Source: Aquarana catesbeiana (taxonomy: Eukaryota > Chordata > Amphibia > Anura > Ranidae). Taken from it: a DNA stretch of 64,000 bases. The stretch lies in contig NC_133334.1 of assembly GCF_042186555.1 (NCBI RefSeq), forward strand, positions 28,232,615 through 28,296,614, written 5' to 3'. The notes under the pieces are model-generated. The model saw only the letters and a program-made list of their open reading frames with translations, did not search any database and was not told where the DNA came from. The position numbers and the translations under genes were made by a program. Shown here piece by piece: positions 55,304 to 64,000 of this stretch (the stretch's first letter is position 1; every line of letters starts with the position of its first letter).

Positions 55304-56275
55304 TTAACCACTTCCCTACCCGCCCATAGTCATATGACGTCCACAGATGGGATCTCCCATCCTGGGTGGACATCATATGACGTCCTGGGATTCCCGGGCG
55401 TCTAGGGGGCGCGCGTGCGCGTTCCTCGGGACCCGGTGCGTGTGCCGCGATGTCCGCCGGGCACCCGCGATTGCCCGTTAACCGGGCCGGCATGTGGATC
55501 TGTGTGTTTAAACACACAGATCCACAGCCTGTCAGCTCTGAGGAGAGCGATCTGTGTTCCCAGAACGGAGGAACACTGATCGGTCTCCTCCCCTTGAGCG
55601 TCCCCTCCCCCTTCAGTTAGTAATCACTCCCTAGGAAACATATTAACCCCTCCCCGCCCCCTAGTGGTTAACCACTTCACTGCCTGTCACATTTACACAG
55701 TAATCAATGCAATTTTATAGCATTGATCGCTGTATAAATGTGATTGGTCCCAAAAATGTGTCAAAAGTGTCCGATGTGTCCGCCATAATGTCGCAGTCAC
55801 CAAAAAAAATCGCGATCGCCGCTAAAAAAATAAAAAAAATTTTTTTTTTTTAAATGCCATAAATCTATCCCATATTTTGTAGACGCTATAACTTTTGCGC
55901 AAACCAATCAATATACGCTTATTGCGATTTTTATTACCAAAAATATGTAGAAGAATACGTATCGGCCAAAACTGAGGAAAAAATGTGTTTTTAAAAAAAA
56001 AAATTGGGATATTTATTATAGCAAAAAGTAAAAAATATTGTGTTTTTTTCAAAATTGTCGCTCTTCCTTTGTTTATAGCGCAAAAAATAAAAACCGCAGA
56101 GGCGATCAAATACCACCAAAAAAAAGCTCTATTTGTGGTGAAAAAAGGACGTCAATTTTTTTTGGGTACAACGTCGCACGACCGCGCAATTGACGTTTAA
56201 AGTGCGACAGCGCTGAAAACTAAAAATTGGCCTGGGAAGGAAGGGGGTGAAATTGCCCTGTATTGAACCGGTTAA
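55304..56275. mobile_element. TTAA-type ~1-kb element, copy 5
   Basis: TTAACCACTTCCCTACCC at the left and TTGAACCGGTTAA at the right, with TTAA at both ends. It has the conserved CATATGACGTCC palindrome, a CpG-rich centre, GCGCAAACCAATCAATATAC and GCGCAATTGACG blocks. It has the cleanest ends of this family in the window. Confidence 0.82.
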
Positions 56276-56282
56276 AGAGAGG

Positions 56283-56599
56283 TTCCCATTAAAAAAAAAA
56301 AATTAAAAGTCAGCAGCTACAAATACTGCAGCTGTTGACTCTTAATAATTGGACACTTACCTGTCCCAGCATCCAGCGAGTAAAAATTTTTTTCCCAAAT
56401 GTTTATTTTTTATTTTTTTTAGGCACATTCATGATTTTTTTTTTTATTGCGGAACATCACTTTAAGTGTGTTTTTGCAAAACTGAAAACAAAACAAAAAC
56501 ATGCATAGGTGTGAACCAGGCTTGAGTGTTCAGCTGATGCTCTAATTCCAAGAAGCAGAATCCTATTGCCCTACTCATGAAGACAAGCAATGCGCGTAA
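56283..56599. repeat. Repeat fragment plus AT-rich DNA
   Basis: CAGCAGCTACAAATACTGCAG and ACACTTACCTGTCCCAGC match the 26950 region. The rest is T- and A-rich. Confidence 0.5.
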
Positions 56600-57057
56600 T
56601 GCCGCATACACACGGGCGACTCTTCAGCGGACTTTGACAGACTTTCCTACAAACTTTTGAATGAACGGACTTGTCTACACACGATCAACCAAAGTCCGAC
56701 AGAATTGTACGTGATGACGTACGACCGGACTAAGATAAGGAAGTTGATAGCCAGTAGCCAGTAGCTGCCCTAGCGTCGGTTTTTGTCCGTCGGACTAGCA
56801 TACAGACGAGCGGACTTTTCGACCGGACTCGAGTCCGTCGGAAAGATTTGAAACATGTTTTATTTCTAGGTCCGTCTGACTTTTAGGGAACGTGAACGGA
56901 TTTTGTTGTCGGAAAATTTTATAGCCTGCTCGCAAACTTTGTGTGTCGTAAATTCCGATGGAAAAAGTCCGATGGAGCCCACACACGGCCGGAATTTCCA
57001 ACAACGAGCTCCGATCGCACATATTCCGTCGGAAAGTCCGACCGTGTGTACAGGGCA
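56600..57057. mobile_element. Harbinger-type MITE, copy 3
   Basis: Ends TGCCGCATACACACGGGCG and CGACCGTGTGTACAGGGCA, flanked by TAA on both sides (56597-56599, 57058-57060). Inside are TTTTGTTGTCGGAAAATTTT and TCCGACGG-type motifs as in the other copies. Confidence 0.82.
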
Positions 57058-57065
57058 TAAGATAA

Positions 57066-57425
57066 AACCAACATTCTATTTTACAAAATTATTATAATAA
57101 ACACAGTCTGTGATTTTAATTAAAACTATTATAGGATTCTGTTTTAAAATCAATGTGATCAGACATCAGGCCAGGCCAGCATTTTCTCCATGCTAATTAT
57201 TGAAGAATATATATTAAATGGGTAAGGTATGGGTTATCTAGGTAGCCACTAGGTAATGTTCTATTTTATTTCAGACTATAAAGACTTAGAGAAAACCAAC
57301 ATTCTATTTTACAAAATTATTTTAATAAACACAGTCTGTGTGAATGTGATTTAAATTAGACTATAGGATTTTGTTTTAACATCAATGTGATGTGATCAGA
57401 CATAAGCATTTTCTCCATGCATGCA
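57066..57425. repeat. Local tandem duplication (~227-bp period)
   Basis: AACCAACATTCTATTTTACAA, AATAAACACAGTCTGTG, TTAAAATCAATGTGATCAGAC and CATTTTCTCCATGC occur at about 57067-57195 and again at about 57294-57420, with small insertions. Confidence 0.8.
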
Positions 57426-57429
57426 ATTG

Positions 57430-58411
57430 CATATAGTTACTTACCTGTAGGGCGCTACTGCGCCTATCTCATAAAGTATGATGACCACACGGTCAACCAC
57501 TGGCAGCTGGTATGATGATTGATGAAAGACTAGTCCAGACAGGGCCCGCCAGGCCTGGAGCCTGCTGTACTGATCAAATACTCAAGTGCGTGGCTTTTCC
57601 ATCCCGACAAGGCCGCAGTCAGTGAGAGTGCAACTCCCGCATTCAGTTCTCACTGTTCTGCCCTTCTGGTGTCCTCAACTTCAAACTTCAATTCAATTGT
57701 GTGGCGCCACGTGGCCCACTACGCGTAGGCCTGGGCTGTAGACTAAGTGCCAGGCAGTGCCACTGGCTGCCTCAACTCGCGGCCCTCGCCTCGCCTCAGC
57801 TCCGCTCCTTGCCTCAGTCTGTCAGCACTCAGTCAGGTCAATGTCACCTTGCTTGGCCTGCCCTGGCCTGGTCGCACGCTGGTCCTCCTGAGTCCGGGCG
57901 CGGCAGGCGGCGAGCGGACAGTGTGGTATATCACTCTCCGTCTCCGGGACCTCCTCCAACCTCGAGTCTGCCGCTGCCTGTGACTAATACGATGTTAGTG
58001 CGCGCTTTGTCTCCTGCCGGCCGCCGCTTTATAAAGGTAGGGGCCGGCCGCACATGACGCGTCATCACGGTGCGTACCGCCTATCATGACGTCACACCCA
58101 CGTCCCGCCGCTCATTCTCGCTCATGCGCAGTGCGGCATCGCACTTTCATGGGGGACTCGGGGCTAATAATTTTAAAATAAATTGCCTAGACTCGGGGCT
58201 TTTCGGGGTCACATTCGGGGCTTCAGCCACCTCTAGCCACCCCCTCCCGATGTCCCTGGCTACAGTTTTGTCAGAGACAGGCTGGATCCATGTGATAGCA
58301 AGTGTACTCACTGGCACGGCTCTTCTACTTGCTGTTATGCCCAAAGTTAGTGCGGGAGGGAGAGCAAAGTTAGTGTGCAGCTGCAGATCAGACCAGCAGA
58401 GTTCTCTCTAT
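57430..58411. other. GC- and CpG-rich interval, no supported gene
   Basis: This is unlike the AT-rich surroundings. GC-rich text (57690-58140) has many CpG, GGCCGGCCGC and CATGACGTCAC motifs. Frames of 118 and 142 codons exist but resemble no family. It could be a CpG island/promoter or the GC-rich core of a repeat. Confidence 0.4.
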
Positions 58412-58702
58412 GGGGTTGATTTACTAAAGGGAAAAAGACTGTGCACTTTGCAAAGTGCAGTTGCCCTCTTCAAGAGCAGTTGCTCCAGAGCTTGGTAAAT
58501 GAGCAGAAGCTCTGCTGACTTCTATCATCCAATCATATGCAAGCAAAAATGCATTTTTTAAAATTTTCCTTGCAAGGGATTGGGTACTCTTTGCAAAGTG
58601 AAGCCTTACCTCATTTACTAAGCTCTGGAGCAATTGCACTTGCAGAGGGCAACTGCACTCTGCAAAGTGCACAGTTTTTTTTGCCTTTAGTAAATCAACC
58701 CC
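58412..58702. mobile_element. Foldback MITE, GGGGTTGATTTACTAAA ends
   Basis: GGGGTTGATTTACTAAAGG at the left and the complement at the right (CTTTAGTAAATCAACCCC), flanked by TAT on both sides. CACTTTGCAAAGTGCAGTTG and its complement continue the hairpin. Total 291 bp. Confidence 0.88.
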
Positions 58703-59424
58703 TATGTGTTCGCTTCCAAAGTTTTGCAACACAGGCAGGGGCGGGCTCAAGCGCTCAGAGAGAAACCCATGCCAAAATGTATCTCAGAGAAAGAAAACCA
58801 CAAAAACTCCAGCAGGTTTAAAAAATGATACAGATCCCCCCCCCCCCCCCGGAGCACAGCAGCGGCACTTACCTTGCTGACTGTGTTGTCTTCTCCTCTC
58901 CCACGGTGTCTCCTTCCAGAAGCGATGGAGAGGTCCGCTCTTCATACTTCCTGTTTTCTCTGTCCCGGGCGCAATGGTAGAGAGAAAACAGGAAGTGACA
59001 TCAAACCTCAGATGTCAATCAAACCGCCCGGCCATTGTAATAGCGTAGCGCCGGGCAGAAGCTACTCAGCACTTTGCAAAGCGTTCCAAGGCGGGATAAA
59101 CGCCCGCAAATGAAGCGCCGCGTCTGTAATCTCGTGATTGCATTGACGTAGCGCTTCCCATAGTGCACTGTGTCCGGCGCTTGAGCACAGTGCACTATGT
59201 TAAAGGACTTTTTTTTTCTTAAAGGTGCAGTTTTATAACATTTTTTTTTTTTTTTTGTAACTACACGGGAGGAGGGGTGGCGCTATGGACGGGCCACCAC
59301 TGTGTAGGAAATATTGCTGCTGACACCAAAAGTGTTCTCGCTTGCCCCTGTATGAAATAATATTATCCAAACAGTTCAGTGTACCTAAGTGTGTGAATAT
59401 ACTGTATATACAGTATACGTATAC
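58703..59424. other. Non-coding, C-run and T-run tracts
   Basis: C-run at 58837-58851 and T-runs near 59210-59255. GC-mixed between, with an inverted TCCTGTTTTCTCT/AGAGAAAACAGGA pair around 58960. No gene. Confidence 0.45.
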
Positions 59425-59703
59425 ATATCGGGGAACTGGAGAAATTGCAGAAAAGGGCAACCAAACTGATAAGAGGCATGGAGGAGCTCAGCTATGAGGT
59501 AAGATTAGAGGAACTGAATTTATTCTCTTGAGAAGAGAAGATTAAGGGGGGATATGATCACCGTGTACAAATATATAAGGGGTCCATATAGTGAATTTGG
59601 TGTTGATCCACTTTAAGGTCATCACAGAGGACAAGGGGGCACTCTTTACATCTAGAGGAAAAGAGATTTTATCTCCAAATACGGAAAGGATTCTTCACAG
59701 TAA

Positions 59704-60129
59704 AGCCCTGTACCCACGACCGGTTTTGCCGTCGGAATAAACTCTGAAGGTTTCTTCGACGGAACTCCGACAGAATTCCCCTCAAGCGTTCTTGCCTACA
59801 CACGGTCACACCAATGTCCGACCATCCAGAACGCGGTGACATATGACGGGACTAGAAAAAGGAAGTTCAATAGCTAGTAGCCAATAGCTTCCGTCTCGTA
59901 CTTGCTTCAGAGCATGCATCGTTTTCGGTCCGCCGGAACAGCATACAGACGAGCGGGTTTCCCGATAGGAATTGGTTCAGTCGGAAATATTTAGAACATG
60001 TTCCATTTCTAGGTCCGTCAGAATTTTCGAAAAAAAAAGTCCGATGAGGCCCACACACGATCGAAATAGACGATGAAAAGCTTCCGTCGGACTTTTTCTG
60101 TCGGACATTCCGCCCGTGTGTATGGGGCA
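59704..60129. mobile_element. Harbinger-type MITE, copy 4, nested in LINE
   Basis: Ends AGCCCTGTACCCACGACCGG and CGCCCGTGTGTATGGGGCA with TAA on both sides (59701-59703, 60130-60132). The LINE text CTTCACAGTAA then GAGCTGTGAAAATG is rejoined when it is removed. Confidence 0.82.
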
Positions 60130-60236
60130 TAAGAGCTGTGAAAATGTGGAATAGATTTCCTCCAGAGGTGATTCTGGCCAGCTCAGTAGATTGCTTTAAG
60201 AAAGGCTTGGATTCTTTCCTAAATATACATAATATA

Positions 60237-60743
60237 CAGTTGGGGCAGAAAGTATTCAGACCCCCTTAAATTTTTCACTCTTTGTTATATTGCAGCCATT
60301 TGCTAAAATCATTTAAGTTAATTTTTTTCCTCATTAATGTACACACAGCACCCCATATTGACAGAAAAAACACAGAATTGTTGACATTTTTGCAGATTTA
60401 TTAAAAAAGAAAAACTGAAATATCACATGGTCCTAAGTATTCAGACCCTTTGCTGTGACACTCATATATTTAACTCAGGTGCTGTTCATTTCTTCTGATC
60501 ATCCTTGATATGGTTCTACACCTTCATTTGAGTCCAGCTGTGTTTGATTATACTGATTGGACTTGATTAGGAAAGGCACACACCTGTCTATATAAGACCT
60601 TACAGCTCACAGTGCATGTCAGAGCAAATGAGAATCATGAGGTCAAAGGAACTGCCTGAAGAGCTCGGAGACAGAATTGTGGCAAGGCACAGATCTGGAC
60701 AAGGTTACAAAAAAAATTCTGCTGCACTTAAGGTTCCTAAGAG
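60237..60743 (+). mobile_element. Tc1/mariner 5' fragment, third family
   Basis: TA and CAGTTGGGGCAGAAAGTATT open a Tc1 terminus of a different family. A transposase start at 60637, MRSKELPEELGDRIVARHRS then GQGYKK, matches the N-terminal helix-turn-helix. It stops at 60743 where LINE sequence resumes. Confidence 0.82.
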
Positions 60744-60840
60744 ATTTATTTATTTATTTATTTTTATGGTTGAACTAGATGGACTTGTGTCTTTTTTCAA
60801 CCTGACTAACTATGTAATGGACATGACAAATATATACTAA

Positions 60841-61076
60841 TGTGTAAATCCTTACTAATAACGAGTTGTGGCAATCTTTTTTTTTTTTTTTTTTTTTAAG
60901 AACACTGAAACTATTCTAATAATATTTCATTATATTGTTTAGCTCTAACATTTCATGATTTGTTACAACTAATATTACACTAATTCTTTTTTTCTTTTTT
61001 CTTTTTTGCAGGTGAAATCTCAAGGTAACTTGCTACATCATTGTGGTTTTATTTTTTATTTTTTTATTCTTACTTC
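60841..61076. other. T-rich spacer
   Basis: Poly-T runs at 60878-60898 and 60985-61010, otherwise AT-rich. No gene. Confidence 0.5.
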
Positions 61077-61567
61077 TGTATGGATAGAACTCTCTGATCG
61101 ATCGGGTAATCAAGACTCCATACACACAGGGATGGTGAATCAAGATTACAATGGTTTATTGGGTTTGCATATTTCTTATACACTTACAGCGAGAGAACCC
61201 TCCCTCGTATCAGCCAATAAGATTGAAGCAAAAACGTTATACATTATATAACTTAAGCTTCATAGATAACATAACTTGCCTGGAGGCAACTCTCAGGCGA
61301 TATCTAAATATACATATAAAACCACGTATGTTAGGTGGCCTGCCAGTAATATAGGCATACAACCTCTAACTTGTTATCTATTGTCTACCATCAAATGTCC
61401 AACTGACCACACGTATATCCTGCCTCAGCACATAGCTCACATCCTTGCATCTAGCTTTGGCATGCAACCTACATTTCTAATTTTCTGCATATCAGAGCAA
61501 AATACAGTCCTTCATATATATAACATATTATAATGTCTTAAAGCAGTACTCTAATAACTCCTTACAA
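61077..61567 (-). mobile_element. LTR-like fragment with polypurine tract
   Basis: It ends TAACTCCTTACA and is followed by ATCCCTCCTTTGATCATAA. Compare the provirus, where its LTR end TTCCTTCACA is followed by ATCCCCCCTAAAAAG. In minus sense this is a purine tract AAAGGAGGGAT then TGTAAGGAG. The left limit is assumed (TGTATGG). It may be the 3' LTR of a related element whose internal part follows to the right. Confidence 0.45.
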
Positions 61568-62370
61568 TCCCTCCTTTGATCATAAAAGACTATAATGCTT
61601 ATTGTACTTGTTTATTGTCCATTTTAGCAATGCTTATTGCTGGAGACAGGATCATAGTTTACCAAAAAGCACTGGTGGGTTAGGGCCTGGAGTAGTACTA
61701 GAATCTAGGGGGGGTAATGTAAATTGTTCTTCTACAGTATGTTTCTTTCTTTCTCTGTGGACACCTCTTTAATTATACAGAAGAATTGTGTAAATGGAAT
61801 GGAAACATCATGACTCTCTCAAGCTCAGGTCCACAAGTACAATCAACCCTTTTTGTATTGACAACTGGTTCATGGACTGTTGAGTACAGTAGTACCTTTA
61901 CATATACAACATTCAACTTGTTTCTTCAAATGTTCATACCTCTCCGAAGTTATACGTTATTGGTGCTCTCTGTTGGGCCAAGCCTGGCCCTGACACTTCT
62001 TGAACACACCAACATCGTAGAATCCTTACTCTGGCTAATTCCTGACTCTGTTCCTATCCACTTGGGAGTTTTGGGTGTTCCTGCACACCTTTGTTTGTCC
62101 CAGTTACACTCTCCATAATACAAAATAAGTAAAAATCCAGCAGAGATAGTGGAAGCCCTTCATAATGGGCACATCAGGTGCGTAGGAGTGGTAACTCGTG
62201 GGTTGCACAGGGTTCGTTAGAACCCCTCATATTGGGTACAACAGGTGCGCAGACCCAAGAACTCAACACAGGGATGGTGGGTGGAACCAGGAAGCCGCTT
62301 AAAGTATGATGGGCACAGCAGGTGTGCAGATCCAGGAACTCAGTGTAGGGATGTCAAAATACTTGCGTGG
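61568..62370. other. Non-coding, possibly decayed retroviral env
   Basis: In the position an env would occupy if the LTR call is right, but no frame resembles one. A repeat-like CACATCAGGTGCGTAGG / CACAGCAGGTGTGCAG motif occurs three times at 62170-62330. Confidence 0.4.
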
Positions 62371-62379
62371 GAATCCATA

Positions 62380-63175
62380 ATTAAGAGTTGTAGCATCTCT
62401 TCATATTGGCCCACTCACACCAATTCTTGGGAACCCAGAATTTCATCTGGGAATGCACTGCACAAGTTTCCTATGCTGGGAAAACTTCAATCCCCCCTAC
62501 TCAGGGATAACCCTCCCAAGAAAAATCCTTATTCCAGATACCCCAAATCAAGGGAAATGACTACTACCTAATGTCATTTCGTCACTAAATGTGCAGGAAT
62601 CTGGCAATTACGTAGAGACCTGAAACCATTTGAGGCCATAAGTTTATAAGATTCAGACTGCCAACATGCTTTATCTCAGCTTTATAATATCCTCTCTTCA
62701 ATGGTCTTTCCAAGCCATCAATTTTACACCCAAGACCGATGGAGAAAATTGGGCCACACCATTCCAGATGCAGATTGGGATAAAGCCTTCCTTTTCACTT
62801 TTAAATCTAGCATAGTCTCCCAAACTCAAGAGAGGAACTTTAAACTTTTAACATGGCGACATAGAAGTCCGGCCTTGCTGAAAACAATTATTCCATCCAT
62901 TTCTGAGTGGTTCTTTGTGATGTGATGCCCCAAGTGGCACCCTCCTCCACCTATGGTGGATTTGTCCCTACATTTAACCCTTCTGGCATTCCATCTTCCA
63001 GCTCTGCCATCTCATCACAGGCAACACCTGGCCTGAAACCCGAAAGGTCACCCACCTGTCCATTTTCCAGGGTCAATTTAAAAGATCAAAAGGGTCTGTT
63101 TTTCACTTCCTTTGGTCAGCAGCTCACACGACGCACGCCGATTCCCAGGCATTGGAAATTGACCACCCCTTTTTT
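62380..63175 (+). mobile_element. L1/Tx1-like ORF2 C-terminal fragment
   Basis: The plus frame 62701-62925 reads WRKLGHTIPDADWDKAFLFT, TQERNFKLLTWRHRSPALLK and IIPSISEWFF. One frame over follow CDAPSGTLLHLWWICPYI and later RTPIPRHWKLTTPFFFF, the C-terminal motifs of L1-like ORF2. Several frameshifts. 5' truncated. Confidence 0.82.
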
Positions 63176-63180
63176 TTTTT

Positions 63181-63863
63181 TTTTGAAAGCCTATGGCGTG
63201 CAAAACACACCCAAAAACTTCACCCGGTGCATAAAAAATGTGCACACACATAAAGAGTGTTCACAAAAAAGTGCCACGGGTACACAAGACGTGCCAATTC
63301 CCTGATCCCCCGGGGCGTTAGGCTCCTGCGGGGACAAAGGTACTTACAATGGTCTATCTGGCCGAAACCAGACAGACCCCGTTCTCTGGAGGGCCTGCCG
63401 GAACAGGACCCACCCAAGTACTAGGTGGGGCTCCACCGAAGGGAGACCCCATGAGAGAGGGCGAACTAAGCCAAAAGGCCATGTCCACTCCTTCCCAAGA
63501 CTTTCAGGGCTGGCCCGAGGACCCGCATCCTTACTCATCACACAGTGCGACAAACGTGACAAAAACAAGACGTGACAGACTACATAGGTTCAATCAAAAT
63601 AAATAAAAAGTGGGGGAAGGGATGGTGGAGAGGAGAGTGAAAAGAAGTGGCCATTGTGTAACACAGTGACCAGGCCCTCCGGCCAGGAATAAAAAATTCC
63701 TCTGGTCCTAGCCAAAAGGCCCGGCCCAAGAGGCAGGTGCTAAAAAAGCTGTGTTATGGTGCAGTGACCGTGGTGCCCAAAATCAAAGTGACTGCCACTC
63801 ACAGTGATCTTAAGGCACCCCTGGACTGCCACTCCAGGGGCACTACTCCATAGGCTTTCAAAA
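63181..63863. repeat. Interval bounded by a 16-bp perfect inverted repeat
   Basis: TTTTGAAAGCCTATGG at 63181-63196 and CCATAGGCTTTCAAAA at 63848-63863 are exact reverse complements. The inside is GC-richer than its surroundings, with GGCCCTCCGGCCAGG palindromic text. No known domain in short frames. A small transposon is possible. Confidence 0.5.
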
Positions 63864-64000
63864 CCTACCCTGGCCCACAGCCCAGACCACGACAGCCCCC
63901 ACCACAGACAGAAAAGGCATGAGGTTCAGGAAGCTTGGTGAGAGTCCCTGCCCCGTAGGCTCCACCGCACTCCCATCACCCCTTCCAGTTTCACATTCGG
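63864..64000. other. Window end, no feature
   Basis: Short GC-mixed stretch without recognised content. Confidence 0.4.

Larger units (their letters stand above)
59425..60840 (+). mobile_element. LINE (CR1/L2-type) 3' region, twice interrupted
   Basis: Plus-strand translation near 59438 reads EKLQKRATKLIRGMEELSYE and VRLEELNLFS, then a stop and KIKGGYD, the C-terminus of a CR1/L2-type RT polyprotein. The untranslated tail continues with ATGTGGAATAGATTTCC and AGGCTTGGATTCTTTCCT. It resumes at 60744-60840 with GGTTGAACTAGATGGACTTG. A Harbinger MITE (59704-60129) and a Tc1 fragment (60237-60743) lie inside it. Confidence 0.72.

Noticed and set aside
60616..60840. Intact small gene on plus strand
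   Set aside because: The start is the Tc1 transposase N-terminus and the end is LINE tail, a fusion by deletion.
61012..61025. 13-nt microexon between TTTTTTGCAG and GTAACT
   Set aside because: Acceptor- and donor-like strings next to a T-run are expected by chance. Nothing links it to the signal exon.
63395..63430. 5S rRNA-like AAGTACTAGG / AGTACTTGG similarity
   Set aside because: Only about a dozen bases agree and the rest of the 5S gene is absent.

Overview
This is a repeat-dominated eukaryotic (vertebrate) window with no complete protein-coding host gene. The mix of elements is Tc1/mariner with a frog-type transposase, L1/Tx1-like LINEs, a Penelope-like element, hAT and Harbinger-type elements with their MITEs, TTAA-flanked elements of about 1 kb, and a retrovirus-like provirus. 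Short non-coding spacers and AT-rich DNA separate them. Together these suggest a large-genome anuran amphibian, probably a true-frog (ranoid) lineage. That assignment is an inference from repeat content only.

Host-gene traces are few. Two exons on the minus strand (8605-8873 and 4768-5043) encode fibronectin type III domains like those in the ectodomains of receptor-type tyrosine phosphatases. Both carry a disabling mutation, a frameshift in one and a stop in the other, so they look like a decayed paralogue. On the plus strand at 34292 there is an 18-codon signal-peptide-like first exon ending in a consensus splice donor. Its upstream flank is recognisably duplicated near 42.66-43.87 kb, which suggests an old tandem duplication of a gene 5' region later filled with transposons.

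Layout: 0.06-4.5 kb, Penelope-like, L1-like and hAT fragments, all minus. 4.7-8.9 kb, FN3 exon relics around a full-length Tc1 element. 9.3-11.65 kb, two inverted copies of one MITE. 11.8-19.65 kb, a provirus on the minus strand with two 457-bp LTRs (5 differences), a tRNA-Phe-type primer site and decayed gag-pro-pol-env. 20-33 kb, TTAA elements, a 31-bp higher-order satellite, a solo LTR and smaller MITEs. 34.3-39.2 kb, the signal exon, a 1.66-kb near-perfect palindrome with a 15-bp target-site duplication, and a composite foldback element. 39.4-44 kb, Tc1 relics, an L1 fragment and the duplicated 5' flank. 44.3-47.8 kb, a Tc1 element split by a 2-kb hAT element that carries a 28-bp minisatellite. 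48-51.2 kb, 21-bp and 55-bp tandem arrays. 52.7-55 kb, a third Tc1 with a nested hAT MITE and a hAT transposase fragment. 55.3-64 kb, a TTAA element, Harbinger MITEs, a LINE 3' region interrupted twice, an LTR-like piece and an L1 ORF2 end.

The window mostly records successive transposon insertions. Nesting gives relative ages: Tc1 before hAT at two independent sites, and MITE before Harbinger MITE. The most unusual structures are the 754-bp-arm palindrome flanked by a retrotransposition-style duplication, the provirus whose LTRs look young but whose genes are wrecked, and the duplicated promoter-plus-signal-exon region.
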